A stretch of 64,000 nt of DNA from Prevotella sp. (GTDB lineage: Bacteria > Bacteroidota > Bacteroidia > Bacteroidales > Bacteroidaceae): positions 31,848 through 95,847 of the forward strand of contig JAFYJH010000145.1 in NCBI GenBank assembly GCA_017538195.1, written 5' to 3'. Below are positions 50,305 through 60,326 of the stretch, one piece after another. The notes beneath the pieces are model-generated. The model was not told where the DNA came from. It did not search any database and saw only the letters and a list, made by a program, of their open reading frames with translations. Within the stretch, counting starts at the first letter, position 1. Every line of letters starts with the position of its first letter. The translations under genes and the position numbers were made by a program.

Positions 50305-51395
50305 AAAAGATATTATTTTTGTCCAGAAGTCTTGGAGTGGGAGGAGCCGAGAAGAGAATGGTTACAGTGGCTCGCCTCCTTAAAAAAAGAGGATATGAGG
50401 TGAACCTTGTATCTTATAGTGGAAACAGATTCTTTGCTGAAGAACTGGAAAAAGAAAATATTTCTGTCGTATGGTTATCTAAAGGAAACTTTTGTAAAAA
50501 ATTATTGCAAGTAAGGAATCTTATTAAAAGTAATCAATATCAAGCGGTTATATCTTTTTTGCCCACACTAAATATCATTAATTGTCTTGCGTCCATCGGA
50601 ATTAGTTGTAGAGTCATTATTGGAGAGAGTAGCGCATCTTCGAAGTTCGAACAGTTTATGGGGCGCAGTTATGTAATTCGAGGATATTTAGAAGATGTTT
50701 TGGCTTATTTATTTGCCAATTTTATTGTGGCAAATTCAGACAATGCTCGCGGTTTAAGAACGCAAAGATCAAAGTGGTTGTCGAACAAAATTATAACGAT
50801 ACACAATCCTGTGTTAGTGCCAACACCAACGGACGAATATGTTTTTAAGAAAAACGGAAAACTTAACATTGTCGTTGCAGCTTCAATACAACCAATAAAA
50901 AATCCTCTGATGGTTGTTAAGGCGATTTCGGAACTTGCCCCCCAATATCGTTCGCAATTACAGATAGACTGGTATGGAAGCGTCATAGACGAAAATTTAA
51001 ATCAACAGATTCTATATGAAATTAGAAAAAACAGTCTTGAAGGAGTTTTAAATTTTCATGAAGCAACTAATAAAATTGGGGAGATAATGAATCAGGCAGA
51101 TGTGGTGGCTCTTTTCAGTGTTGCAGAAGGACTGCCAAATGCTATCTGTGAGGGTATGATGCTCGGAAAGCCCATCATAATGACTCGGATTTCTGATTAT
51201 AAACAAATGGTAGATGATACCAACGGATTCTTGTGTGATTCAGATCATTTACAATCTATAAATTCTGCGATTGTAGATGCTGTCAAATGCTCAGAGGACA
51301 GACTTATGGCTATGGGAAGGAAGTCAAAAGAGGTGGCCGAGAGATTGTTCTCTCCAGAAATGATTGGTGATAAATGGCAAGAACTGATAAAATAA
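50301..51395 (+). CDS. Glycosyltransferase family 4
   Basis: 364 residues. 'KKILFLSRSLGVGGAEKRMV' is the usual GT4 start with the GGAE loop; 'VVAASIQPIKNPLMVVKAI' and 'FSVAEGLPNAICEGMMLGKP' (E-x7-E) form the donor site. Overlaps the polymerase stop by 4 bp. Retaining enzyme; sugar donor unknown. Confidence 0.9.
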   Translation: MKKILFLSRSLGVGGAEKRMVTVARLLKKRGYEVNLVSYSGNRFFAEELEKENISVVWLSKGNFCKKLLQVRNLIKSNQYQAVISFLPTLNIINCLASIGISCRVIIGESSASSKFEQFMGRSYVIRGYLEDVLAYLFANFIVANSDNARGLRTQRSKWLSNKIITIHNPVLVPTPTDEYVFKKNGKLNIVVAASIQPIKNPLMVVKAISELAPQYRSQLQIDWYGSVIDENLNQQILYEIRKNSLEGVLNFHEATNKIGEIMNQADVVALFSVAEGLPNAICEGMMLGKPIIMTRISDYKQMVDDTNGFLCDSDHLQSINSAIVDAVKCSEDRLMAMGRKSKEVAERLFSPEMIGDKWQELIK

Positions 51396-52549
51396 ATGTG
51401 CTAAACAATAAAAAGTTAAAAATTATTCGTGCGACTACGGTACCCGTGACGCTGGATGTATTCTGCAATGGGACACTCCGAGAATTGTCTTTTAAATATG
51501 AGGTGATAGCACTTTCATCTCCTGGGAAAGAAATGTCCCAGTTGGTTAAACGGGAGGGTGTGCGGTCAATCGAAATTCCAATGTGCCGCCATATCTCGCT
51601 AATGAGAGATGTTGTTTCTTTGTGGAAAGTTGTTAGGGCATTTTGTCGTGAGCGGCCTCAAATGGTGCATTCGATGACTCCCAAAGCAGGATTGCTGTGT
51701 ATGATTGCCGCTTGGTGGACAAAAGTACCTGTGAGGGTGCATACTTTCACCGGATTGGTGTGGCCGACGGAAACTGGGTTCAAGCGGAAACTGCTGATGC
51801 TGACAGATAAGATTACTTGTGCTTGTGCTACGCATATTATCCCTGAAGGTGAAGGTGTAAAAAAGGATTTGTTGGAAAACGGAATAACAAAAAAGCCTAT
51901 TAAGGTTTTGGGCTACGGCAATGTGAGAGGCGTGGACATGATTCGCTTCAGCCGCAGGTCTGAAGTGATGGAGAAAGTACAAGCCATATTGGACAAGGAG
52001 AAATTCACATTTGTATTTGTTGGACGAATCGTGCGCGACAAAGGTGTAAATGAACTTTGCGAAGCATTCGATCGGCTGAATAAGCAATATCCTAACACAC
52101 GTTTGTTTTTGGTGGGCATGTTTGAGGATGATTTGGATCCTATTTCGGAAAAATCAAAGTCTGTGATTGAGACCAATGCCTCCATTCAAGCTGTGGGGGT
52201 GAAGCATAACGATGACTTGTTGGCTTATTATGCGGCCTCGGATTGCTTTGTTTTTCCAAGCTATCGCGAAGGCTTTCCCAATACTGTGCTTGAGGCAGGT
52301 GCCATGGGGTTGCCCAGCATTGTGACAGACATCAACGGCTCAAGGGAAATCATCATTGAAGATGAGAACGGAACCATTATCCCGTCAAAAAACGTGGAAG
52401 CGTTGTATAAAGCAATGGAAAGAATGGTTGTTGATGAAGGTTGGAGAAAAACGATGGCAGGCAATGCTCGCCAATTGATTCAAGACAGGTTTGAGCGTGG
52501 TTTTGTACAACAACAATTAATAAATTTTTATGAAGAAATATTGGCTTGA
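51374..52549 (+). CDS. Glycosyltransferase family 4
   Basis: 391 residues from the ATG at 51374, which overlaps the previous gene by 22 bp; a GTG at 51398 is an alternative start without overlap. 'FVFVGRIVRDKGVNELCEAF' and 'FVFPSYREGFPNTVLEAGAM' mark the GT4 C-domain. 'VHTFTGLVWPTETGFKRKL' resembles GalNAc-type transferases. Builds the lipid-linked repeat unit. Confidence 0.9.
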   Translation: MARTDKINVLNNKKLKIIRATTVPVTLDVFCNGTLRELSFKYEVIALSSPGKEMSQLVKREGVRSIEIPMCRHISLMRDVVSLWKVVRAFCRERPQMVHSMTPKAGLLCMIAAWWTKVPVRVHTFTGLVWPTETGFKRKLLMLTDKITCACATHIIPEGEGVKKDLLENGITKKPIKVLGYGNVRGVDMIRFSRRSEVMEKVQAILDKEKFTFVFVGRIVRDKGVNELCEAFDRLNKQYPNTRLFLVGMFEDDLDPISEKSKSVIETNASIQAVGVKHNDDLLAYYAASDCFVFPSYREGFPNTVLEAGAMGLPSIVTDINGSREIIIEDENGTIIPSKNVEALYKAMERMVVDEGWRKTMAGNARQLIQDRFERGFVQQQLINFYEEILA

Positions 52550-52573
52550 GTTGATTTCCAAAAATAATAAAGA

Positions 52574-54001
52574 ATGCTGTTTAATAGTCTTGATTTTATC
52601 ATCTTTCTCATAGTAGTTGTAACTATCTACTACCTGATTCCAAACAATAGGGTTAGAAAACTCTTTTTATTGGGTTCGTCGTATTATTTTTACGGCTGTT
52701 GGAATGTGGCATTCTTGGCTATTCTTTTTTTTGTAACCTTATTGTCATATGGTACTGCTTTGGGTTACAAACGAGATGGCTCTAAAAGGGACAAAAGGTT
52801 GTTGGTGGTTTCAATAGTTTTGCTCTTGTGTCCATTACTTTGCTTTAAATATCTTGATTTCTTTTCCCATTCCATAGGCGACATGCTGTATTTTGTAGGT
52901 TGCAGAATGCAAGTGCCGGAGTTCAAATTGTTGCTGCCGGTTGGCATTTCCTTTTATACCTTCATGTCAATTGGATATGTTGTGGATGTTTTTAAGCAAA
53001 AATTATCGCCCGAAAAGGATTTGTTGGACTATGCTTTGTTCATTGGTTTTTTCCCACAGATAGCCTCGGGGCCTATTGGCAGGGCACCCCAGTTGTTGCC
53101 TCAATTAAAAGAAAAACATCCATTGTTGTATAATAATGTTGCCAAGGGATGTAAAATGATGATATGGGGATTCTTTATGAAATTGGTAGTTGGCGACCGT
53201 GCTGGGATTTATGTTGATACGGTTTTTGGTAATTATTTGCATCATAATGGAAGTTCCCTTTTGTTGGCCTCATTTATGTACACCATACAGATTTATTGTG
53301 ACTTTGCAGGTTATTCACTTATTGCAATAGGTGCAGCAAAAACGATGGGATTTGAATTGATGAACAATTTCGAACGTCCTTATTTTGCGAAAAATGTTGG
53401 TGAGTTCTGGAGAAGATGGCATATCTCTTTATCTACTTGGTTTAGAGATTATGTTTATATTCCATTGGGAGGTAGCAGATGCAGCAAAGGAAGGGTGTAT
53501 CTGAATCTGATTATTACATTTTTGGTTTCAGGGTTGTGGCACGGAGCGGCGTACACATTCATCGTATGGGGATTACTTCATGGTTTAGTGCAAGTGGTTG
53601 ATAAGGCTACATTACCTATTAGAAGTCAAATGTGGGCTAAGGTTAAAGTAAATGAAAATTCTGTTTTTCGGAGAGGGTTGAACATTATCATTACTTTTGT
53701 GATAGTGAGTTATTTGTGGATGGTTTTTTATGCCAAGGATTTTTCCATGGTATTAGGGATAACAAAACGGTATTTTGTATCAGGGAAGCCATACATACAT
53801 CAAACGACTATATTTTTCTTCGTCATAGGCTTTTTGATTCTTTTGCTGAAAGATCTAAAAGACGAATTTATGCCTGAAAAAAGATGGCTTTTAAATAGTA
53901 ATAAAATATGGGTGAGATACTTGTCCTTTGTGGTAGTGGCACTTATTATTGTTTTATTTGGTGTTTTAGGAGGAGGGCAGTTCATTTATTTTAAATTTTG
54001 A
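52574..54001 (+). CDS. MBOAT-family membrane O-acyltransferase (AlgI-like)
   Basis: 475 residues, about 10-12 membrane segments. 'PQIASGPIGRAPQLLPQL', 'EFWRRWHISLSTWFRDYVYI' and 'FLVSGLWHGAAYTFIVWG' hold the conserved Asn/Trp region and the catalytic His of AlgI/DltB-type enzymes. With the next gene it forms the usual MBOAT plus SGNH-like pair that moves acyl groups across the membrane onto the exported polysaccharide. Confidence 0.92.
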   Translation: MLFNSLDFIIFLIVVVTIYYLIPNNRVRKLFLLGSSYYFYGCWNVAFLAILFFVTLLSYGTALGYKRDGSKRDKRLLVVSIVLLLCPLLCFKYLDFFSHSIGDMLYFVGCRMQVPEFKLLLPVGISFYTFMSIGYVVDVFKQKLSPEKDLLDYALFIGFFPQIASGPIGRAPQLLPQLKEKHPLLYNNVAKGCKMMIWGFFMKLVVGDRAGIYVDTVFGNYLHHNGSSLLLASFMYTIQIYCDFAGYSLIAIGAAKTMGFELMNNFERPYFAKNVGEFWRRWHISLSTWFRDYVYIPLGGSRCSKGRVYLNLIITFLVSGLWHGAAYTFIVWGLLHGLVQVVDKATLPIRSQMWAKVKVNENSVFRRGLNIIITFVIVSYLWMVFYAKDFSMVLGITKRYFVSGKPYIHQTTIFFFVIGFLILLLKDLKDEFMPEKRWLLNSNKIWVRYLSFVVVALIIVLFGVLGGGQFIYFKF

Positions 54002-54005
54002 TGGT

Positions 54006-54962
54006 ATGAAACTCAAAGAATGGCAGAAAGTCCTGTTGGGATTGCTCGCAATTATAGTTATATCTTTTGTTGTTGACAGATGTGTTGGATTTCTGTTTGA
54101 AAAAGCATACAAGAATTCCAAATATGGAATATTTCACAGACAAGAGTATTGTTTGCATGATTCGAAAGACGAGATTCTTATATTAGGTTCTTCACGAGCA
54201 GCACACCATTATGTGCCACAGATTTTCACTGATAGTATTGGTATGAGTTGTTATAATTGTGGTAGTGACGGACAATGTATATATTATCAATATGGGATTC
54301 TTTCGTCTTATATAGAACGGGGTGATATTCCAAAAGTTGTTTTGTTGGAAGTGATGAATACTGATGCCGTAATTTCAAACGGAGCCACTTTCAGCTTGGA
54401 TGCTGCGGTTGATAGACTCGCACCAAATTATGGAGAATACCAAGAAATTGATTCCCTATTGTTGTTGAAAGGTTGGAAAGAGAGGGTGAAATTGTTTAGC
54501 AAATGTTATCAATATAATTCAAAAGCAGTTCAGTTGATAAAGTGTAATTTTATCCCATGGCCAGAGAGTAAGGGATATGAAGCGGTTTTTGGCGAACTTC
54601 CTGATACGACAACGCTCAAAGCCGCAAAAACAAAAAGAGACGAAGTGATTGACAAACAAAAACTAATATATGTAAATAAGTTGATTCGAGCATGTAAAAA
54701 CAACAATATCAAATTGTTTTTTATCGAATCTCCAAATTATTCTATCTCTACATCATCTGGTATTAAGACGCTAAAGAGAATTGCTGTAGAAAACAGTGTC
54801 CCGTTTTTTGATTATAGAAATTTTCCAGCATTTATGCATCCAGCATACTTTAAAGATGAAGGACATCTTAACGACAAAGGGGCACATTTTTATTCAAGTG
54901 TTGTTGCTGGAGACTTAAAGAGTATTTTGAAGAGCAATACAATATTGAAAACAGACATTTAA
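54006..54962 (+). CDS. SGNH-like periplasmic partner of the MBOAT protein
   Basis: 318 residues. One N-terminal membrane anchor (about 8-27), then '[19 protein letters not shown]' as block I with the serine, '[10 protein letters not shown]' and '[19 protein letters not shown]' with a D-x-x-H-like end. Starts 4 bp after the MBOAT stop. It probably hands the acyl group to the polysaccharide in the periplasm. Confidence 0.75.
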   Translation: MKLKEWQKVLLGLLAIIVISFVVDRCVGFLFEKAYKNSKYGIFHRQEYCLHDSKDEILILGSSRAAHHYVPQIFTDSIGMSCYNCGSDGQCIYYQYGILSSYIERGDIPKVVLLEVMNTDAVISNGATFSLDAAVDRLAPNYGEYQEIDSLLLLKGWKERVKLFSKCYQYNSKAVQLIKCNFIPWPESKGYEAVFGELPDTTTLKAAKTKRDEVIDKQKLIYVNKLIRACKNNNIKLFFIESPNYSISTSSGIKTLKRIAVENSVPFFDYRNFPAFMHPAYFKDEGHLNDKGAHFYSSVVAGDLKSILKSNTILKTDI

Positions 54963-54967
54963 TAAAT

Positions 54968-55576
54968 ATGTACAAACACTTCTTCAAACGGTTTCTCGAT
55001 TTCTGGATTTCGCTGACGGCACTTGTTTGCATTTCGCCAATCTTGCTAATTGTTGCCACTTGGCTGCACTTTGCCAACAAGGGGGCAGGGGCGTTTTTCT
55101 TTCAAGAGCGACCGGGTAAAGACGGCAAGATTTTCAAGGTTATCAAGTTTAAGACGATGACTGACGAGCGGGATGCCGAGGGAAGTTTGTTGCCCGACGA
55201 ACAACGGCTGACCAAAGTCGGAAAGTTCGTGCGGAGTACGAGCATCGACGAGTTGCCGCAGTTGTTCAATGTTTTCAAAGGCGATATGTCGCTGATTGGA
55301 CCTCGTCCGCTGTTGGTGCAGTATCTGTCGCTTTATTCGCCAGAACAGGCTCGACGGCACGAGGTTAGGCCAGGCATCAGCGGTTGGGCGCAGTGTCATG
55401 GGCGCAATGCCATCAGTTGGACGGAGAAATTCAAATTGGATGTGTGGTACGTGGATCACGTGTCGCTTTGGATTGATTTGAAAATTATTTTTATAACCAT
55501 CAAAAAGGTTTTCATTCGCGAAGGAATCTCTGAGGAGGGACATGCCACGATGGAGCCTTTCAATGGACATAATTAG
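54968..55576 (+). CDS. pglC: Initiating sugar-phosphate transferase, PglC type
   Basis: 202 residues, short monotopic form. '[20 protein letters not shown]' is the re-entrant helix; '[19 protein letters not shown]', '[22 protein letters not shown]'-type (D-E catalytic pair) and '[14 protein letters not shown]' define the PGT family. In PglC it transfers diNAc-bacillosamine-1-P to undecaprenyl phosphate. The next gene is PglD, supporting that role. Base composition returns to the flanking GC level here. Confidence 0.9.
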   Translation: MYKHFFKRFLDFWISLTALVCISPILLIVATWLHFANKGAGAFFFQERPGKDGKIFKVIKFKTMTDERDAEGSLLPDEQRLTKVGKFVRSTSIDELPQLFNVFKGDMSLIGPRPLLVQYLSLYSPEQARRHEVRPGISGWAQCHGRNAISWTEKFKLDVWYVDHVSLWIDLKIIFITIKKVFIREGISEEGHATMEPFNGHN

Positions 55577-55580
55577 GATT

Positions 55581-56180
55581 ATGTATTTATACGGAGCAAG
55601 CGGTCACGGGAAAGTCATCAAGGAGATATTGGAGGTTCAGGGAATCTCGGTGGATGCTTTTATTGATGATAATCAGGAAATCCGAGAGTTATGCGGACTT
55701 CCTGTGTTACATTCGGCGGAGAATATTTCGGAGATAATCGTAAGTATTGGTTCTAATCGGGTTAGAAAAATTGTCGCAGAGCGGCTGACGTGTGATTTCA
55801 AAACGGCCATTCATCCTTCTGCGGTGATTTCGCCGTCGGTTGAAATTGGCGAGGGAACGGTTGTGATGGCAGGTGCGTTGATAAATGCTGAATCAAGCAT
55901 CGGAAAGCATTGTATCATCAACACCGGCGTTTCCGTCGATCACGAATGTGTTCTTGAAGACTACGTTCATGTGTCGCCCCATGCGACGCTTTGCGGCGAT
56001 GTTCATGTAGGCGAAGGGACGTGGGTCGGAGCCGGAACAACGGTTATTCAGGGCATAAGGATTGGCCGCTGGTGCATGATTGGTGCAGGAAGCGTTGTCA
56101 CAAAAGACATTCCCGACGGTTATCTTGCAGTGGGGAATCGTTGTAAGTTGGTGAAACAGATAATTTCCGATAGGTTATAA
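55581..56180 (+). CDS. pglD: UDP-4-amino-sugar N-acetyltransferase, PglD type
   Basis: 199 residues from the ATG at 55581. 'MYLYGASGHGKVIKEILEVQ' is the PglD/NeuD N-terminal Rossmann-like domain; hexapeptide repeats follow with 'INTGVSVDHECVLEDYVHVS' (catalytic His). It acetylates the 4-amino group to give UDP-diNAc-bacillosamine. Partner genes pglE and pglF lie after an intruding ATPase gene. Confidence 0.9.
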   Translation: MYLYGASGHGKVIKEILEVQGISVDAFIDDNQEIRELCGLPVLHSAENISEIIVSIGSNRVRKIVAERLTCDFKTAIHPSAVISPSVEIGEGTVVMAGALINAESSIGKHCIINTGVSVDHECVLEDYVHVSPHATLCGDVHVGEGTWVGAGTTVIQGIRIGRWCMIGAGSVVTKDIPDGYLAVGNRCKLVKQIISDRL

Positions 56181-56335
56181 GACACAACAAAAAGTGTTGT
56201 TTGTGCTGAGAACTTTTTTGTTTTTACAAAAAAACTATTTATGGAATCTAATTTCAGTGTAGAAATGCTATGTGTTTTTATATTGTTTTGGTGTAGTTTT
56301 TGCATTCTTTTTAATCGTGTTTTGGTGTAAAGATC

Positions 56336-56473
56336 ATGATGAGGCGCAAGATTTACAATGAGTTGCTGAAATGGAAAAACGAATGGGGTGGAAAATTTTA
56401 TTCGAAACAACTATTTCCGAAATGGCTATTTCTTAAGATGTCAGATCTGATAAGTTATGAGATTCTACGATAG
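56336..56473 (+). pseudogene. AAA_14/DUF4143 ATPase N-terminal remnant
   Basis: 45 codons. Residues 2-17, 'MRRKIYNELLKWKNEW', match in pattern the start of the complete AAA_14 ATPase at 5996 ('MKRKLYHSLLEWKKSP'), then the likeness stops before the Walker A motif. The upstream 150 bp (56181-56335) are A+T-rich and hold no gene or promoter box. It marks a place where a related ATPase gene was once present. Confidence 0.55.
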
Positions 56474-57776
56474 AGAACAAGAGATAGCCTTCCTGCGCGA
56501 AACGCGAAAAGCGGCTGAAATGTCTGCTCGTTTTACGATAGTGACTGGCCGCAGGCGAATCGGCAAGACCACGTTGGTGCGAGAGGCATATAAGGACAAG
56601 CCTTTCGTTTATTTCTTTGTGGCGAGGAAAGCTGAGGCGGATCTCTGTGAGGTATATCTCGAAGAGATTGGTGAGAAACTTGGTATTCCGACTTTGGGCA
56701 GTAGCAGGCACTTTAAGGATGTGTTCCGCTACCTAATGCAGTTGTCGGTGACGCAGAGTTTCACGTTGGTGATTGACGAGTTTCAGGATTTTTTCAGAGT
56801 GAACAAGGCGGTGTTCAGCGAGATGCAAGCAGTTTGGGACGAGTATGAGAAAACATCGCATATCAATCTCGTCGTTTGTGGCAGCATCTATTCGCTGATG
56901 CAGAAAATATTCAAGGACAAGAAGGAGCCGCTTTACGGGCGGAATACCGGCGAGTTGAAGGTGAAGCCCTTCCGTCCCTCGGTGCTGAAGCAGATTATGG
57001 CTGATGCCAAACCTGGTTACAGCAAGGAGGATTTGCTGGCAATGTTCACTTTTACGGGAGGAGTGGCAAAATACGTGAACCAGTTGGTTGATGCAGGTGC
57101 GCTTGACAAGGAGGCCATGATAAGGCATATTATTAGCACCAACTCGACTTTCCTTAACGAGGGCAAGAACAACCTGATAGAGGAGTTTGGCAAGGATTAC
57201 GGTACTTATTTCTCCATTCTTTCTTGCATTGCCCGCGGAAAGAACACCCACGGTGAGATAGAGGATGTGATAGGGCGGGAAGTGGGTGGATATTTAACCA
57301 ATTTAGAGAGGGACTATGAACTGATTGCCAAGCGGCAACCTCTGTTTGAGAAGAGCACCACAAAAAATGTGCGCTATGAGTTGGGCGATGTGTTTTATTC
57401 GTTCTGGTTCCGCTTTGTTTTCAAGTACAGTTATGTCATTGAGATTGAGAATTATTCCAAGTTGCAGGATATTGTCATGCGCGATTATAACACTTTCAGT
57501 GGCTTGATGTTGGAACGTTATTTTCACAGTGTGGCGATAGAATCGGGTGAGTTTACCCGTTTAGGGCGTTGGTGGAATCGTAAAGGAGAGAATGAGATTG
57601 ATATGATTGCCGAAGACGAACTTTCGGATCGTGCCGTGTTTTTTGAGATTAAGCGGCAGAAGGACGAAATTAGCATTGGGGTATTGAAACAGAAAGCAGA
57701 AGTGTTTCTGCAAGCAACGCATCAGTTCCAAGGCTACGAGATTTCGTACCAAGGGCTGAGTATGGAAAATATGTGA
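56457..57776 (+). CDS. ATP-binding protein (ATPase_2 plus DUF234-like)
   Basis: 439 residues. 'MRFYDREQEIAFLRETRKAA', Walker A GRRRIGKTT (about 31-39), Walker B 'FTLVIDEFQDF' and a C-terminal part 'NEIDMIAEDELSDRAVFFEI' + KRQ that has the D ... E-x-K pattern of a PD-(D/E)XK-like domain (DUF234). Strain-variable family without firm function. It interrupts the Pgl module between pglD and the aminotransferases, and lies on the remnant of another ATPase family, suggesting a hotspot for such genes. Confidence 0.85.
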   Translation: MRFYDREQEIAFLRETRKAAEMSARFTIVTGRRRIGKTTLVREAYKDKPFVYFFVARKAEADLCEVYLEEIGEKLGIPTLGSSRHFKDVFRYLMQLSVTQSFTLVIDEFQDFFRVNKAVFSEMQAVWDEYEKTSHINLVVCGSIYSLMQKIFKDKKEPLYGRNTGELKVKPFRPSVLKQIMADAKPGYSKEDLLAMFTFTGGVAKYVNQLVDAGALDKEAMIRHIISTNSTFLNEGKNNLIEEFGKDYGTYFSILSCIARGKNTHGEIEDVIGREVGGYLTNLERDYELIAKRQPLFEKSTTKNVRYELGDVFYSFWFRFVFKYSYVIEIENYSKLQDIVMRDYNTFSGLMLERYFHSVAIESGEFTRLGRWWNRKGENEIDMIAEDELSDRAVFFEIKRQKDEISIGVLKQKAEVFLQATHQFQGYEISYQGLSMENM

Positions 57777-57809
57777 GAAATGGCTTGTAGATTAATAAAA
57801 TCGGAGTGA

Positions 57810-59051
57810 ATGATGCCACAAAAAGAACTGAAAATCTCACAGCGAGGGATTGAAATGCCGGCCTCGCCGATTCGCAAACTGGCACCGTTGGCTTATGCGG
57901 CGGAGGATCGGGGTGTGAAGATATACAGGTTGAACATCGGACAGCCGGATTTGCCGACGCCCCAAAAGGCACTTGACGTGCTGAAGCATATCGACCGAAG
58001 CACGTTGGAATACAGTCCGTCGCAGGGCAATCGCTCGTTGCGCGAGGCACTGGTGAACTACTATGAACGCTATCAGATTAAACTGAATGCCGACGAAATC
58101 ATCATTACGAGCGGCGGTAGTGAGGCGGTTTTGTTCGCCTTTATGAGTTGCTTGGATCCGGGCGATGAAATCATCGTGCCAGAGCCGGCCTATGCCAATT
58201 ATATGTCGTTTGCGGTTTCTGCCGGAGCGGTTATCCGAAGCGTTGTCACGACCATCGAGGAGGGTTTTTGTCTGCCGAAAGTTGAGCAGTTTGAGGAACT
58301 GATCAACGAGCGCACGAAGGCCATTCTCATCTGCAATCCGAACAATCCCACAGGCTATCTATACACGCAGGCAGAAATGAATCAGATTCGGGAATTGGTC
58401 AAGAAATACAACTTGTATTTGTTCTCCGACGAGGTTTATCGGGAGTTCATTTACACGGGTTCGCCCTATATTTCCGCGATGCATTTGGAGGGCATCGAGG
58501 AGAATGTCGTACTGATTGATTCCGTGTCGAAACGTTATTCCGAGTGTGGCATCAGAATCGGCGCATTGATTACGAAGAACAAGAAAATTCGGGAAACCGT
58601 GATGAAATTCTGTCAGGCAAGGCTTTCGCCGCCGTTGATCGGACAACTCATTGCGGAAGCGTCGATTGAAGGCACAGAGCAGTATTCACGCGACGTTTAT
58701 GACGAATATGTGGAGCGGAGAAAGTGCCTGATAGACGGTGTAAACAGGATTGACGGATGCTATACGCCCGTTCCGATGGGTGCGTTCTACACGGTGGCAC
58801 AGATCCCTGTCGAGGATGCCGAGGCGTTTTGTTCGTGGTGCCTGACCGATTTCTGTTGGAAAGACGAAAAAACGCCCTCCGACAAAGTCGGCGAAACCAT
58901 TATGATGGCACCGGCGGCAGGTTTTTACTCCACGCATGGATTGGGAAAAGATCAGGTGCGCTTGGCATACGTGTTGAACAAAGACGATATTCACAGGTCT
59001 TTGTTCCTGTTGGAAAAGGCCCTTGAACAATATAATTCACGAAAAAAATAA
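57810..59051 (+). CDS. PLP-dependent aminotransferase (class I/II)
   Basis: 413 residues (an ATG one codon later is possible). 'VKIYRLNIGQPDLPTPQKAL', 'ICNPNNPTGYLYTQAEM', 'YLFSDEVYREF' and 'VLIDSVSKRYSECGIRIGAL' with the PLP lysine define the AspB-type family. Its product in this locus is not clear; it is not the DegT-type enzyme of bacillosamine synthesis, which follows next. It ends 3 bp before pglE. Confidence 0.88.
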   Translation: MMPQKELKISQRGIEMPASPIRKLAPLAYAAEDRGVKIYRLNIGQPDLPTPQKALDVLKHIDRSTLEYSPSQGNRSLREALVNYYERYQIKLNADEIIITSGGSEAVLFAFMSCLDPGDEIIVPEPAYANYMSFAVSAGAVIRSVVTTIEEGFCLPKVEQFEELINERTKAILICNPNNPTGYLYTQAEMNQIRELVKKYNLYLFSDEVYREFIYTGSPYISAMHLEGIEENVVLIDSVSKRYSECGIRIGALITKNKKIRETVMKFCQARLSPPLIGQLIAEASIEGTEQYSRDVYDEYVERRKCLIDGVNRIDGCYTPVPMGAFYTVAQIPVEDAEAFCSWCLTDFCWKDEKTPSDKVGETIMMAPAAGFYSTHGLGKDQVRLAYVLNKDDIHRSLFLLEKALEQYNSRKK

Positions 59052-59054
59052 GAA

Positions 59055-60305
59055 ATGGCAAATAAACGAATCTACCTCTGCCTCGCCCATATGAGCGAAG
59101 CAGGAATTGAACAGAAGTATATCCAAGAGGCTTTCGACACCAATTGGGTGGTGCCACTCGGGCCGAATGTAAATGGGTTTGAGAAGGACCTCGAAGAATT
59201 TGTAGGCCAGAACAAACGAGTTGTCGCCTTGTCGGCTGGTACGGCGGCTGTGCATCTGTCTTTGATTGCCTGCGGCGTGAAGCCCGGCGACGAGGTTTTG
59301 GTGCAGAGTTTTACTTTCTGCGCGTCGTCGCATCCGATAACGTATTTGGGCGCGACACCTATTTTCGTCGATTCCGAAAAAGATTCTTGGAACATCGATC
59401 CCGATTTGTTGGAAAAAGCCATCAAGGACAGGATTGAAAAGACGGGCAAGAAGCCGAAGGCCATCGTGCCCGTTGCCTTGTACGGTATGCCTTACGACGC
59501 CGACCAAATCATGGAAATCGCTAACCGCTACGACATTCCCGTCATCGAGGATGCCGCAGAAGGCTTTGGAAGCCGTTGGAAAGGGCAGGTTTTGGGCACT
59601 TTCGGAAAATACGGCGTGTTGTCGTTCAATGGTAACAAGATGATAACCACCTCTGGCGGCGGAGCGTTGATTACGCCCGACGAGGATTCTTGGCGCGAGA
59701 TTATGATGTATGCCACGCAATACCGCGAAAGTTATCCTTACTACCAACACGAGAAAATCGGCTACAACTATCGTATGTCGAACATCTGCGCAGGCATCGG
59801 GCGTGGTCAGATGACGGTGGCCAACGCCCATATCGGCCATCACAAGCACGTTTTTGAACTTTACAAGGAACTTTTGAAGGATGTCAAAGGCATTGAGGTT
59901 CACGGCAATCCCGATGAGCGTTACGACAGCAATTTCTGGCTGAACACGATTACGATTGATCCCGAATTGAAGGTCAAAGGCCAAGAAAACGCCTATAAGA
60001 CCGTCGTTCAAGGTGCAGTTGGCGGTGCTGCAGGCGTGATTCATGTGGCAGATTCCGCCACGACGGATTGCCAACCCAACGACAACGTGGAGGCCATGCG
60101 CGTCTATCTCGACGAAAAGGGCATTGAGGCGCGTCCGCTTTGGAAACCGATGCACAAGCAGCCGGTTTATAAAAACGCTCCCGCCTATGTGAACGGTGTC
60201 AGCGAACATCTTTTCAAAGTAGGAATGTGTCTGCCGAGCGGTCCGTGTGTCTCGGACGAGGATGTAAGATACGTTGTCGAAAGCATCAAAGAAGCGATAG
60301 TTTGA
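59055..60305 (+). CDS. pglE: UDP-4-keto-sugar aminotransferase, PglE type (DegT/DnrJ/EryC1)
   Basis: 416 residues. 'YIQEAFDTNWVVPLGPNVNG', 'FTFCASSHPITYLGATPIFV', 'EDAAEGFGSRWKG' and 'SFNGNKMITTSGGGALIT' with the PLP lysine of DegT enzymes. It forms the 4-amino sugar from the PglF product, using glutamate. Sits between the class I aminotransferase and pglF (21 bp). Confidence 0.92.
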   Translation: MANKRIYLCLAHMSEAGIEQKYIQEAFDTNWVVPLGPNVNGFEKDLEEFVGQNKRVVALSAGTAAVHLSLIACGVKPGDEVLVQSFTFCASSHPITYLGATPIFVDSEKDSWNIDPDLLEKAIKDRIEKTGKKPKAIVPVALYGMPYDADQIMEIANRYDIPVIEDAAEGFGSRWKGQVLGTFGKYGVLSFNGNKMITTSGGGALITPDEDSWREIMMYATQYRESYPYYQHEKIGYNYRMSNICAGIGRGQMTVANAHIGHHKHVFELYKELLKDVKGIEVHGNPDERYDSNFWLNTITIDPELKVKGQENAYKTVVQGAVGGAAGVIHVADSATTDCQPNDNVEAMRVYLDEKGIEARPLWKPMHKQPVYKNAPAYVNGVSEHLFKVGMCLPSGPCVSDEDVRYVVESIKEAIV

Positions 60306-60326
60306 TAATAGCATTTTAACAACTGA

